From Rhabdornis inornatus (lineage: Eukaryota > Chordata > Aves > Passeriformes > Rhabdornithidae): a DNA stretch of 64,000 nucleotides. The notes under the pieces are model-generated. The model was not told the origin of the DNA. It did no database searches and worked only from the letters and a program-made list of their open reading frames with translations. This document shows, piece by piece, positions 1 through 11,629 of the stretch. Every line of letters starts with the position of its first letter. Position 1 is the stretch's first letter. Both the position numbers and the translations under genes were made by a program. Location: contig VWZS01010872.1 in NCBI GenBank assembly GCA_013397075.1, positions 112,644 through 176,643 of the forward strand, written 5' to 3'.

Positions 1-365
1 AAATATAGATATATATAAATATTGTTTGAGATTTCTGCATTTTGTTTTTCAAGGACAGTAAAAACACATTCCTTTTACTTACACTCTGACAGTCAACTTG
101 CATTGTATATAATATCATATAATTTACTACTTTCTTTGTATTATTCTCATTTCTTCCCCACCCATTTGGAATTTGCCAGCTACTTTGCAGGTTTAATTGC
201 ACTCATTACTGCATTCAAATTACATATTCAAACATAAAAGGAAAAAAAATACTGTGAGTTAAATAATGTACAAGATTTGAGAAATTCTAAACTCATCCTT
301 CATTGCTGGCTGCATTTTTCCTTATTTGTTTCCCACAGTTCTGAATGATTTGCTGTGGAACTCAC

Positions 366-512
366 TGTTTGATCTCCAGTTGGAGGGACTGTAGCCTTTC
401 AGTGGTAGCAATTCTATTTCATTGTTGGAGGATGGTCCAAAGAAAGCACTGCTGGCAATGAAAGTATCAATGGGATCAAAGTTTAGAGTCTTTGAAACAA
501 CCCAGATGTCAT
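366..512 (-). CDS. ZGRF1: ZGRF1 coding exon 18 (last in window)
   Basis: 147 nt, phase 1-1, reading DDIWVVSKTLNF, SSAFFGPSSNNEIE and LPLKGYSPSNW, all family-conserved. The acceptor follows a T-rich tract (ttggcag) and the donor is gtgagt. No further exon is visible in 1-365, so the rest of the gene, including the helicase motifs, is to the left. Confidence 0.92.
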
Positions 513-3500
513 CTGCCAAAAAAAAAAAAAAAATACAGAGTCCTCATAAGGTTCTCCTACTGCCACCTTTTAAATCTGATGTTTAAGAAGTGCTCACCTT
601 TGCTATAGAGAGAAGAATGCTCCTTTCTGCTTAGTTTCAGGTATAATTTGGGTTTGGAGTCACCATCAAAGCTGACAGGTGTACTCATCAATTTCTTGAA
701 CTTACTGTACCGCTGTGTTGGAATTTCAAAGGCTTTCCTGGGAAATAGTTATATTTTTAAAAAGTATGTAAACAATCAGCACATTTTGGATTCAGCATGA
801 AAAATAACAAACCTCCACAGATTGGACAAAGTGGGTGTAAATCATCTTGCATTAACTAGTTTTAAACACTTTTATCTTGACTGGAAAATTCCCTCATATT
901 CAGCCACAATTAAATTGTGTCCTCTACAGTTAAACAGCACAGAATAGCCTTTGAGATGACTTCTGGCATTAAAATTAGAATCTTGGAGAGAGTAAATCAA
1001 ATTCTCCTACTGAAGATTAAATGAACAATAATTCAAATGCAACAGTTGTAACATTAAGCAATTGATCAAGTTGTTGGTCAGCAGTTTTGTATCTTGCTTA
1101 AAAGAAATACCATTGCCATAAATATTTTTCCTTCACTAATTTAGCTCTTGCATTTCTTTACAGACAGAAATCTTTACTCTTTAAATGTAGAGAAAACGTG
1201 TTAAATCCTGCTGAAGTCCTGAGCTACTGGAATATTTATGAACCCTGAATTCACACAGCACTTGAGAGAAGTGCACAGCATTTCAGGATACCTCACCAAA
1301 AGCTGGCATTCCTCATAGACAGCAATCTTTTGACTCCTGAGGTATGTCCCAATACTTTTTGTATCATGGAGCACTGCACTTGGTCTGGATTTTGTCTGTG
1401 TGGGGTTCACATCTTCAATCCACTTGAAAAAAGAACACTGCTCAGCTTTTGGGGCATTACAGGCATAGAACAAACGACCCTGCAGGGCAAGGAAGGGAAA
1501 AAAAAGAGACCATGAGCACTAAAACAAGCAAGAAAAAGAGAAAGCCATGGATGCTTTCACCCAAAAGTCTAAAAACACAAGGAATAAACATCACCTTGTT
1601 TTGACCTTCTTTTTTGACCATCACCAACTTGGCAGGGTGCATGTGGCTGCAGAGTGGAGCACAGCTTCCTTGGCTCTGGCCTTGCCCACCTTTCACAGCA
1701 GTGTAAAATGATATATCCACTTTGGAGAGGGCATTGTGCAGCCTCTGTGCCAGCTCAAACAGCATGATGTTCAATTGCTCTGGGTAGGGAATGGAGAACC
1801 ACAGAATCATTAGCACAGCCTTAAAATGCTTACACAGGTACACAACATTCAAACAAATGTATTTTCATTGGAAGATTTCCATCCCAAATCAAAATATTTA
1901 ATCTGAGTCCTAAAAGAAACCATGTGACCTGCAAAATCCACTTATTCCAGGGGGAAAAAAAGGCTTAGGAATCCTAAGACTGGAAAACAGCCCTGAGGTT
2001 ACACAGTTGAACAGAAGTGTATTATCTTTTTGTTTTTTCTTCGCAATTTTGGGTATAGACTGAATATATTTCAGTATATATACAGAAAATGAAATGCACT
2101 CTGTTACTTTAATAGGCAATGTTTAAAATTACAGCTTTTCACAGAGCAGAGATTTACCTGTCAGAGCAGCTTTAAAAACCTTTTTGTAGTGAGTGTGAGA
2201 CTGAAACACAGCTGGGATGGAAATCTTTCTTTTAGGAAGACTGGCATGTTTCACTTTATCCACAGGAGGAAAAGACAACTCAGAAATTGTTACATCCTAA
2301 AAAGACCCAGGAAAATAAACCATTAAAAACTGTAAGACCTTGAATGAGACAAGTTTTGCAGATTGGTAAAAATACATGTTTCTAGAGTTTAGGCTGCCAG
2401 TTAGGATGCATCATGAGGTTAAAATTTGCCCCTTGCCAAACAGCCTGCATTTAAAATAACACAGATAATACTTCCAGAGGCTTTAGAGTAAGTTATGCAG
2501 TTCAAAATCATGTATATCAAATCAAGTACATATATCAAATATATTAGTTATTTCTTCACCTCTACTTCACACAAATACTGTACTGGACAGTTTTAAAGAA
2601 CTAAAAACTTGGAAAAAAAAAAAGGAGTTAACATTTTCTTCAACTCTCAAAATCATTTGACAGCTTTAAAAACCTGACTTGAGGTTGGTTTGGTGTTTCC
2701 CCTCAATTTACTCCATTTGTCTACTGGTCACAAACAGCTGTGCTAGATTTTGTAAGTGATTATTTAGTGCCATAACTTGACTTTTACACAATTAAAACGG
2801 AAGGAATTTATAATATCTTGAAGTCAGAGACTATGCATTGAAGCAAAAATAGGTATTCATTAAAATGACACTGATACCACAATTAAGAAAAACCCTTTGT
2901 GCACACAATTTCCTACTAATTACTGATATCAAAACAGCCCAGCAGCTTTTCTTTCACCTTCCTGCCATCAACATTCAGATTAAAAATCTAAATCTGGCAC
3001 TGTGTGTGCCAAGGAATCACCTTTACAAGAGATCAGTCATGCCACTTTAAAAAATACTTTTTTTGGTGTCACTACCTCGGTAGAAAGATTTCATCCAATC
3101 ATACTGATAATATCTTGCAGGAAATCAGATAAATGCACTGCCTTTGGCCAGGGAAATGTGTTTGTGTCAGTGATAGCTGTGTTTGCTTGAATAGCTACAC
3201 ACCTGGCTGTCTCCTGTTGCGGTGTGGCAGCTCAGGTGACTCAACACCTTTTGTGTAGCTGCAGCCAAAGGTGTCTGCCTTAAGTGCAGGGAAAGTACCT
3301 TCCCCTCTGAAACCAGATCTGGGAGGCTGGTGTTTGCAACCCTGGAGCGTTCCCCAGGCGAGCTCCTGGCTGGCAGCAGCGGTGCAGAGCTGGGAGCACT
3401 TGGATTCACACTTGGATTCAGGTCTCTGCCCTCTCCTGTGTCACCTGGCAGCATTCCAAGGATGCTCTGGGCACAGATGTCATCATTCTCTTCCTCATCA

Positions 3501-6500
3501 GCGCTGTTTTCAGGGATCAAATCACACTGAGCACTGCTTTGATACTTCAGCCACTTGCTTTGTCTGTGTTGGGCAGTCCCATTAGGGAGCACTGGTGGCA
3601 CAGATCCCCTTTGTCCATCTTCCGTGTACTCCCCAAACACAGAGGTTTCATAATTCCTGTCCTCAGGGCCAGGAGCACTCCTAGGAAATGCCACTGGCTC
3701 GATGCACAAATTGCCTCCCGAAGAGCCCAAAGATTGCTGGAACTCCTCACTCTCAGTGGGGTCAGACATGTCAGGAATCTCATCGGTGGCAGGAAGAGTG
3801 ACAAATGGAGTTCGTATTTTCACTGTGGGCTTGAATGCTGGGAGGTTGCATCCCTCTGGACAGCTGGATTCCTCCCGGGCTGTGGGGTAAATACAGCTTA
3901 CAAGCAACTTGTAGCACCTAGGGATGGCACTCCAGATGTACAAAAAGGAAAGAATTCTAAGTTCTTCCTTTTACATCCTGTCTTTTAACTGAGAAGCTCT
4001 CTGGAGTGTTCTGTGCAGCATTACACTAAAGGATGGATTTTGTGTGATTCTTTTAATTAGTTTTAATTCTTTGAAATCTCCACATCCAGAACACATTGTG
4101 TAGCCACTCTGCTTGTATAAAAGACCATTATTTAAACATGGTTGTGTTTTGGAGGTCATTAATCTGATGGCACTGAGAGATGCCAATCAGAAAGCACCCA
4201 GCTTAACATTTGCTGCATTTTCCAAAAGATAACCCACAAACATATGAATTAATATTAAACAATGCAAATAAATAAGGTCTTACTACCAAAATGCATCCTT
4301 TTGACTAAATTAATTATCGTTAGTGACAGCTACAGATAAGTGTCAAATGGGAGAATGTCAGAGGACAGCTGAATATGGAAGAAAATTAAAAGCAGGTAAA
4401 TAAAAACATGAGTGTAATTTAGAAGCTTAGCTTACAGCCTTTTTGCCCCCAAATGAGAAGCGGATTTTTCTTTACGAAAGTAAATCCCTCCACTAAAGTA
4501 TCTTTCAGAAGAATATAATTGGCAGAGTAACTGTCTATGATAGCCCAATTCATTGTGCTTCAAGAATCATTAGAGATTTTTCAGCTAATACACTGTGAGG
4601 TGCCAGCATAAAACTAAATTCTTACTGAAAAAAAAATCTGGGAGTTCTGGTTCACTTGCTAAGATCCCGTGTGTCAGGGGCTCCTGGATGTCTCCAACAG
4701 TCTCCTTATTTTCCCAAGGTGGAGAAATTGTAGAGTCTGGATCAATTGGGGAAGTTGGTTCTGATGAGATCTACAGGTGAAGAATGAACATGGCAGGTGA
4801 GTGACTGGAAAAAACCCTGATTACAGCTTTTATCAGTATTCTCTCTCTCATCACTCTAAACAACTGAAATGTCTCTCAGAGCTGTGATGAAACAGCTTCA
4901 AAAATAAGAAATTGCCACGAGCGCACAAGAAATAAAGCCAAAAATATCTGCAAGAAACTGTCAATCCCCACCTTGCCAGGTTCCCAGGCAGTCCACTGTG
5001 CTTGCCTCAGGTCAGAGGCTGAGCGTGACATTGTCCAAGGTGAAACTTCAGGATACACATCCAATGCTAGTGCTAGGAAAAACACATGAAGCACTGAAGT
5101 CATGCAGAAATTTTGAGGCCAATCACTGCCCTTCTCCTTTTACTTTTACTTACAGGACTGAAAAACTCCTGGCTCTTCAATAAGATCAGACTTGATTTGA
5201 AAATTCCCTTCTCTGATAATGTCAACATCATCCTTACAAAGGATCCTGGGATCTGGAGACTTTATTAAAAAAAAAAAAAAAAAAGCAAAACCATGATAGA
5301 AATTAAACTGTGCATCTTCTTTTTTTTGCAAAGTGCAACTAATCAAAGGAGCCGAAAAAAACAAGTCACGCATTATGAAGTTCTATGACAAAGGTAAGTA
5401 AAAATGGTTGATTTTGACATGATTGTAGAAGTTTAAAAATGAACTATTTCCTATCCTAAATTGACGGCATAATTTTTTGCACTATGGTTAGTAAGGACCA
5501 CTGAACAAAAAAATGTTTTACCTGTCTGAAGTCATAAAGGTCATAATTCCTTGAAAAGAGGGGTGGAAAAAATGTCTCAGCTGCAAAGTCCATGTTCTCT
5601 GGGTGCTGCTGCCATCCTAGCTGGGAGCATGGAGCTCTCAACATGACCTCACTAGCTGCTGATCCTTTCACTTGGTGCCCTTGGAAGGCAACAGGCTACA
5701 CAATGCATTGGAATTAGCACTAACAGGAAGTAAAAACTGCTCTGCAACTGTCTACAGTCAATGCAAGTACTTTTTATACATAAAACTAAAATAATCTGTT
5801 GACACTGCAGGAGAGAAACAAAAAATCTGCCTTTTTTTTTTTCCCCCTGTAATTTGAGTTTAAAATTCTCCTAGAAAACTTCCTGCAGTGAACTGTACTA
5901 AAAATTATGAGAACTGCTTAAAATTTTATTAAGACTTAGTTTATTACAATTAGCAAACCATTTAACTGAAATTTAGGAAACATTGTTAATTATACTTCAT
6001 TTCCAGAGATGATACCTTTGGTTGCCAGTCAGATATCCCAGGGTCTCTTTGGGCTGCTGCTATTGGTACAATATATGCTTCTGTCTTCTGTAATAAATTG
6101 TCCACACAGTTGGGCTGCATAACAAAGTATCAAAACCTAATTAGTCTAACAATTTAATAACCATTTAAAGTGAAAATTTAGGCTAAGAAATGTCTTGTAT
6201 TTATACAAAGGAAGCCTTTTCAGTTACAGCCTTTTTATTTGGAAGCCAGGACCAATCATGACAGGATAAGAAACCATGTTTGCTTTTCAAACAGAACAGG
6301 AAAAAGGGAAGGATTTCCAAAAATCTTTCTTTAAGCTTTAGGTGGATTGAGAAAGAAAAAAAGGCTGTTAATAGCACTGGATAAAAATGAATGCGAATTA
6401 TCAAACACAAACAGTTTTCCCAGTGTATTTCAACCCAAATGCTAAAATTCCAAGGAAAGCCATGTATTTAAAAAGATAGTGGGGGAAAAAAAAGGTGGTA

Positions 6501-9500
6501 AAAGATGGGATAGGGAAGAAGTACCAGATGTATTAATGGAATATTAAACATCAGTAAATAATACAATTTCCATTAAGTTTCTTGTCATACATGAGGCCTC
6601 CTGAATATTGTCAAGATGACATCCTCTATTTATTACCAGCTTCATAAACAATGCCTCTATGCAATTTGTAGCTCAGCCTCTGTGGTTCCATAAGGCAAGA
6701 ATTTCATTCCAGGAGCCAGGTGGAAAATGAATTTATCTTGTACAGATAAATACATGTAGTCAAAAAGTGGTTACCATAAGGCCAGGAGAATCAAAGTATG
6801 AACAGGAAGATGCCTGTAAACTTTCTGAGTAAGGCATTTCTGTAAACTCTTTTACAGCTACAAGAGATGGAAAAGTACAGTGAGTTACAGTACAGTACTG
6901 ATAGAAAAGTACAGTCAATAGTCTGGGTTTTTTTTTACATGAAAACGTCTGAATATTTTCAGGTCTTGCAAACCTTACCCATGCAACAAATGCACACTAA
7001 TTGTTAGTTTGAATGAGAGCAAACAGAGACAGTTTTGGAGCTCACAATGCTGCTTTAAACAGTAAAAATTGCACGAGGGAACCTCCATAACACATCACTC
7101 TAAAAACATTTCTAAATATCAGGAGAAATGAGAGAAATCAAACAGGCACAGACATACAGAATCCAGCTGAAAATACAAGCTGACCTAACCTTCATCCTTC
7201 TCAAGGAGTTCAGGTGTGTCCTTAGAAGTGTCTGTTGCACAGAACATGCTGGTATTTTCCTCCATCTTTTGCAAGCTCTCTAATGCTGTGCTATGCTGAG
7301 TCAAAGCTCTTAGAAGAGCGATATCATTCACCAAATCAGGGAGTCCTGTGGAATTCTCAGCCACTGCTGAGCATTTCAGGCAATCCACCCCTATTGTTTC
7401 TCCTTTGCAGGCTTCAGGAGAAGCAGTTACGCTCTCTGCATTTTCCAGTGCAGTTTCTCCTGCTGCTGTTTCCTCTGCAGATGAATAACCTGTTCCTAAA
7501 GGATCTGATTTTTGTGACAAAACCAGCAGGGGGCTGCCTGGTTTAATGTCATCACTCTTAGTACCCCAGAAGTGCTCTGAGCCAATATCTGGGGATTCCA
7601 TGTACCCAACCTGTGTAACTCCTTCCTTGATCTTTTTGTCCATGGCAGAAATTATTCTGCTGGGAGAAGTACCTGGAAGACTTCCAGTTGTCTCAAACAC
7701 CCTGGTTTCATGGTGACATTCATTAACATTGGTGTCACCAGGCAAGAGATCAGAGTGCTGTTTTTTTATCCAGGATGTGCCATTAACGGTGTGTGCTGCA
7801 CAGCCATCCAGATCCTCCTCTTTGTTTGTGGCTTCAAAACTTGATTGACTCTCACTGATCTCTTTTGTGTGGCATCCATCACCTAAAAGTTCCACTTCGG
7901 TTCTGGTCTGGTTTGCAGTGTCTTCTGCAGTTCTCCTGGCATCACTGTCACAAAACTGGGGTGCTGTACCCCTCTCTCCATCAAAATTGGAACATTTGAC
8001 TTCATTTTTGCTGTGTGTCTCTACTTCACAGCAAGAATGAGGCTTCAAATGAGGCCTCATTGCAGCATCTTGTGCTATGCCTTCTCCCTGTAAGCAACCT
8101 GGGCTCCATGAAGAGTCTCCCTCAGAGAAGTCCTTCCCTTCTCTTTCACCCACATCTTCATTGTCTGTGTCATTAAAATCAAAAGTCTCCATTAGGTTAA
8201 AGCTAACCTCCATCAGTTCCCCATCAGGACTACAGTCTGTGCCCTGAAAACTGAACTCCTCCTTCACAATTCCAGTTTCAGTCCATGTCACATCCCCAGA
8301 GAGCTCCGGGTCGCTAGACACTCCCTCTGAATTTTGTCTTGGATGAAGCTCATTGTGCATCTTCACAGACAAAGTCTCCCTAAGACTGTCAGTCCCTGAA
8401 TGCTCCCTGTGTCCAAAGGGACTGTTTTCAAAGGTAGCTGGACTTGCTGAAAGTGAAATGTCACCTGAGGATGGGACAAACTGACTGTCACTTGTTCTAC
8501 TTACAGTGGACTCAGGTAGGAAGTAACTATTTGTGTTGCAGTGATCTTGTAAATCCTGACTTAAATTATTTACCTTTTTGTCTTGTCTCTGTCCTGTGAG
8601 TTCTTCACCACAAGGTTGTTCAGGAGAATTTGGAAGCGTTTGAGCATTCCAGTCCTTTTTATCATTTACAGTTCCCTGTATAACAGGCAGGTGCTGAGTA
8701 CCTGGAAGGAGTCCTTCGGCAGGGTCGCCTGAAAAAGCAGGGAGGGCGGGGCATTTTTTGTCACATAAATCTGTATTTTCTGCTGCCTGAAACCTGGAAA
8801 GACAACCTGTGACTCCAGATGTTTGCTCTCTGTGTCCTTGTGCTGGTTTAGACTTCAGAAGAGCAATTATCTGTGCTGTGCTCCTGATGTGGTGGGACAC
8901 TGCCCCAGGACCAGCGTGCCCAGTAAGGAGAGGAGATTCTGGCTTCACAACAAACTGATTGGAGTTGTGCTTCCCTGTCTGCTCACAGCTGTCACTAAAG
9001 GGAGCTGAAAGCAGTGAGGACACAGACATTTGTTCTCTGCCATTGTCCCTCCATCCCTCTTCCTGACAGCCTGCAGAGGGATTTGTTTCTGCATCCTTCT
9101 TGCGAATCGTGGAAAATAATGGAGAGCTGATGTAAAACTTGGATGAAAAATTCCCTTGGTACTCTTTAGATAAAGCCAATACTGTTGGTTTTTCCTCATC
9201 TTCCATGGCTGGTATTTTCTTCTCAACTTGGCGTGGCCCTTGGAACCCCTAGGAGAGAAATTTTCAATTAATGCACATTTTGTAATCAAATGTTGAAAAT
9301 GGGGCACACTCTATGAACTACATTCTGATGAAATGGCCTGAAAATATATTCTGATCAAATCCACGTGAGGATTCCACAGGTGCATAGAAACAACCTCAAG
9401 CCCTTGTGATTTTTACTGCAGGCTCAGCAATAGCAATCCTGCTAAACCAAATTTCCTAAACGTGGAAAAAAAATATTCTGTATTACAGCTCGGAAAAAAA

Positions 9501-10688
9501 AAATGGCAGGAAGAAATTATGTATATATTTACCATTCATGAAATGATGTGTCCCTTGTGTTTTATAATGCATTTAAACATGAGACATAAAAATCTGGAAC
9601 AAAAACACACCGTAAACTTCCTTTTCAAGCCAACAGGGAGATGTCTTGGGGGTAGAAGAGCAGGTTTTACACCATTTCTATCCATTGCTGGAACTTCTGC
9701 TTTCTTTGGCTGGTCTTCAGAGGCCTTTTCACTCACTTTGACTGCTTCAACTGTGATTAAATATCGCTCGCTTTCGAAATCATCTCCAGGAGTCACCTGG
9801 AAAAGAGAGACCAGCAGTGTGCACATAATAGTACTATGTAAGAAACAATATTATGTACTTGTATTTTAACTAAATACAGTCTTTTAAGTACTTACATGTA
9901 AAAAAATTCAGGTACTTACACCTACTATATCACAGATAATAACACTTTTATTTATACATATATTCCAAAAAGCATTAGCACTTCAATGATTATTTCATAC
10001 ATCACTGTAACACTGCTTTGACAACAAAGGAAGAAAAATTCCATGAAAGCTTCTGGACAAACAGTAAGATCTACTAATAAATAGAAGCTGTTTTCCCTTT
10101 CCATTATTTGCACTGTAGCAGAGTCTTATATCAAGAACAAGAAAAATTACTGTTTTGGCTACCAAACAAGTATTTGAAATGCTGCCCGAAAGACAAACTA
10201 CAATCAGATATAAAAATAACAACTCTGAACAACAAAATATACCTGAGATTTTATAAAAATACTCTCCAGACATTGTCCTTTATCATCAAACAAGGAAGCC
10301 TGCAATATAAAAATAAGATTTTAAATAACCAGTTATTTCACAAATCAACTAGACTGCCACGGGCAGTAGCAGATGATATCAAATCCAACAATGTTAAATC
10401 TGAATTTTCACCTGATTTCTGCCAGTTCTAACCCTCAGAATTCCATCTTGCCATGTTTTTGATTTTTTCATCTTTTGGTGAGTGTATAACACCTGTTTTA
10501 AATGTATAAAATATTGAAAAAAAAAAAAAGAAAACGTTCAAATATTTCAGCAGCTACAGTCTTTAAACTTAATCCTACTTACTTGCATAGGGTTAAAAAT
10601 CACTCACAGTAAATTCTTGAGAGGCCATTGCTTCAGCAACACAGTCATCCAACAGCTTATTTCACAAATATCCACCTCTTCCCATAGC
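366..10688 (-). CDS. ZGRF1: ZGRF1, GRF-zinc-finger DNA helicase (N-terminal 18 coding exons, 3' part off the window)
   Basis: ZGRF1 is a nuclear superfamily 1 5'-3' helicase that promotes RAD51-dependent repair of crosslinks (family knowledge). The rebuilt coding exons, in transcript order, are 10628-10608, 10492-10412, 10299-10243, 9796-9611, 9248-7190, 6857-6775, 6114-6016, 5695-5522, 5259-5154, 5066-4972, 4770-4626, 4534-4436, 3879-3248, 2296-2158, 1779-1595, 1479-1292, 737-598 and 512-366. Each is bounded by AG/GT, and phase carries through all of them to give about 1545 codons. The start MASQEFT-VLYTHQKMKKSK is the family N-terminus, and GLKRKFT-GFQGPRQV follows it. A GRF zinc finger spans the exon pair 1779-1595/1479-1292. 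The SF1 helicase domain should lie left of position 1. The ATG at 10628 is preceded by a 5'UTR piece that starts at an acceptor at 10688. The first noncoding exon probably lies in the shared CpG promoter; a donor after 11550 is one candidate. Confidence 0.95.
598..737 (-). CDS. ZGRF1: ZGRF1 coding exon 17
   Basis: 140 nt, phase 2 to 1, reading KAFEIPTQRYSKFKKLM and ending KLYLKLSRKEHSSLYSK, a strongly conserved block just before the helicase region. Acceptor ttcccag, donor gtgagc. Confidence 0.92.
1292..1479 (-). CDS. ZGRF1: ZGRF1 coding exon 16 (second half of GRF zinc finger)
   Basis: 188 nt, phase 0 to 2. It opens GRLFYACNAPKAEQCSFFKW, which supplies the two remaining Cys ligands and the FFKW signature that name the GRF family. 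The donor gtatcc after the codon fragment for R fits the next exon (R-KAFE). The alternative donor gtgagg five bases earlier breaks phase. Confidence 0.93.
1595..1779 (-). CDS. ZGRF1: ZGRF1 coding exon 15 (first half of GRF zinc finger)
   Basis: 185 nt, phase 1 to 0, reading EQLNIMLFELAQRLHNALSK, which is highly conserved in the family. It then gives the first zinc-ligand pair of the GRF finger (Cys-x-His in LCSH) followed by PAKLVMVKKEGQNK. The finger continues in the next exon. Confidence 0.92.
2158..2296 (-). CDS. ZGRF1: ZGRF1 coding exon 14
   Basis: 139 nt, phase 0 to 1, reading DVTISELSFPPVDKVKHASL and ending YKKVFKAALT. Acceptor tttttag, donor gtaaat. Confidence 0.88.
3248..3879 (-). 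CDS. ZGRF1: ZGRF1 coding exon 13
   Basis: 632 nt, phase 1 to 0, starting SREESSCPEGCNL and rich in Ser, Pro, Glu and Asp. The donor I chose is gtgttg after AATQK. It satisfies phase with the next exon but is weak, so the 3' boundary is the least certain in this gene. Confidence 0.85.
4436..4534 (-). CDS. ZGRF1: ZGRF1 coding exon 12
   Basis: 99 nt, phase 1-1, reading NSYSANYILLKDTLVEGF then KNPLLIWGQKG. Acceptor atcatag, donor gtaagc. Confidence 0.85.
4626..4770 (-). CDS. ZGRF1: ZGRF1 coding exon 11
   Basis: 145 nt, phase 0 to 1, reading ISSEPTSPIDPDSTISPPWE and ending ELPDFFF. Acceptor cctgtag, donor gtaaga-type. A run of nine T sits at the exon end. Confidence 0.85.
4972..5066 (-). CDS. 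ZGRF1: ZGRF1 coding exon 10
   Basis: 95 nt, phase 1 to 0, reading SLDVYPEVSPWTMSRSASDL and ending AWEPGK. Acceptor cactag, donor gtgggg. Confidence 0.85.
5154..5259 (-). CDS. ZGRF1: ZGRF1 coding exon 9
   Basis: 106 nt reading SPDPRILCKDDVDIIREG and ending GVFQS, phase 0 in and phase 1 out. The acceptor is an A/T-rich ataaag preceded by a long T run on this strand. The donor gtaagt is strong. Confidence 0.85.
5522..5695 (-). CDS. ZGRF1: ZGRF1 coding exon 8
   Basis: 58 codons in phase 0-0, starting PVAFQGHQVKGS and ending YDLYDFRQ. The acceptor is tgtgtag at 5696. A nearer AG (ttccaag) was rejected because it breaks the phase. Donor gtaaaa. Confidence 0.85.
6016..6114 (-). CDS. ZGRF1: ZGRF1 coding exon 7
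   Basis: 33 codons in phase 0-0, reading PNCVDNLLQKTEAYIVPIAA and ending DWQPK. Acceptor tatgcag, donor gtatca. Confidence 0.82.
6775..6857 (-). CDS. ZGRF1: ZGRF1 coding exon 6
   Basis: 83 nt that restore phase 1 to phase 0, reading AVKEFTEMPYSES through SPGLM. Acceptor cttgtag, donor gtaacc. Confidence 0.8.
7190..9248 (-). CDS. ZGRF1: ZGRF1 large disordered exon 5
   Basis: This single exon of 2059 nt encodes about 686 residues. It opens GFQGPRQVEKK and then becomes Ser/Thr/Glu/Asp-rich, low-hydrophobicity sequence typical of a long disordered linker; I see no domain in it. The donor gttagg leaves phase 1. Most of the exon is an unbroken reading frame, which argues that the gene is functional. 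Confidence 0.95.
9611..9796 (-). CDS. ZGRF1: ZGRF1 coding exon 4 (end of N-terminal domain)
   Basis: Sixty-two codons in phase 0-0, beginning VTPGDDFESERYLITVE and ending PVGLKRKFT. Both blocks match the vertebrate ZGRF1 N-terminal domain. Acceptor tttccag, donor gtgtgt. Confidence 0.92.
10243..10299 (-). CDS. ZGRF1: ZGRF1 coding exon 3 (N-terminal domain)
   Basis: Nineteen codons in phase 0-0, reading ASLFDDKGQCLESIFIKSQ, which matches the family's second conserved N-terminal block (human-like YDDKGACLESLFLK). Acceptor ttgcag, donor gtatat. Confidence 0.88.
10412..10492 (-). CDS. ZGRF1: ZGRF1 coding exon 2 (N-terminal domain)
   Basis: This exon has 27 codons in phase 0-0 and reads VLYTHQKMKKSK then TWQDGILR. 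It is the core of the conserved N-terminal domain (DUF2439 type). The flanking sites are aaaacag and gtgaaa. Confidence 0.9.
10608..10688 (-). CDS. ZGRF1: ZGRF1 exon with start codon
   Basis: The acceptor tctttcag lies just above 10688. About 60 nt of 5'UTR follow, then ATG at 10628-10626 and seven codons (MASQEFT) to a strong donor, gtgagt. The phase is 0. The tiny coding part explains why no ORF scan would find this start. Confidence 0.9.
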
Positions 10689-11629
10689 CTGAAAGACAGA
10701 GAAATAGTCAGGATGCACCAGAGCTGGGAAGGAAAAGTGTGGATAAAAAATTACTTGTTTTTTCCCCTTAAAATACAATAATTAGATGCAGTTCCCCACA
10801 GTATCAAACCAGTGGGTTACAGCTCCTGAGGGCATTTTAAAGAGAAATCTCAACAACAATCTAACAGACTGTTGGTAAAAAAAAAAAAAAAAATATCTCT
10901 TTTCTTAATAGATGTCAAGATACTTTCCAGCTTTTAGATGAATTCATTCATTTAAACAAATGGCTAGCAGCTCTGAATACTCTTATTCAGAATAACTTGA
11001 ATTAAAAACCCTAAAGAAAAAAAAAAAAGAAGAAGCCTTTACCAGACTGATTTTGTCACAGGTGTGGAGTTGGTCATGCATGTTTAGCTCATGCAAAAAA
11101 TAACTGATTCTCTAAACCAGCTGCCCGTGAAGCCAAACCTCTTTGCATATTTGAAGTTAGGACGAGAGATATGTTAAAATAATGTTTTATATACTCTTTG
11201 GATTGGTAAGAAGCGGTTTATATGACGGAAAGGGGAAAGATTCGCGCTATTTCTTATGGTTGCCACCCCTTGGGTGCTTCATCAGGTGAAAATCCTTGGA
11301 TTTTCAATTTTTGGGACAGAGTTACTCCTTAAGCTATTAGAGCAGAGCCCTTAGGATGACCCACGAGGGAAGGAACGCCACGGGCAGCGGGACGCGCTGC
11401 TGTGGGACCCACCGCCCCCACACAGCCCTTTCCCAGCCTTCATCCACATCCATTCCCTCCAGCGCCAGCGCCGCCTCTCAGGGGGATGTCCCTTCGCGAC
11501 CGCAGCCCCCCGCCACTCCCGGGGGCCCGGGCGGACACCCCGATCCTACCCAGCTGCTCCGGGACCGAGACTTGGACCGGGATGGGGACCCCGGTGACGG
11601 CCGCCCCTTTTCCGAACTTCCCGCCGCAG

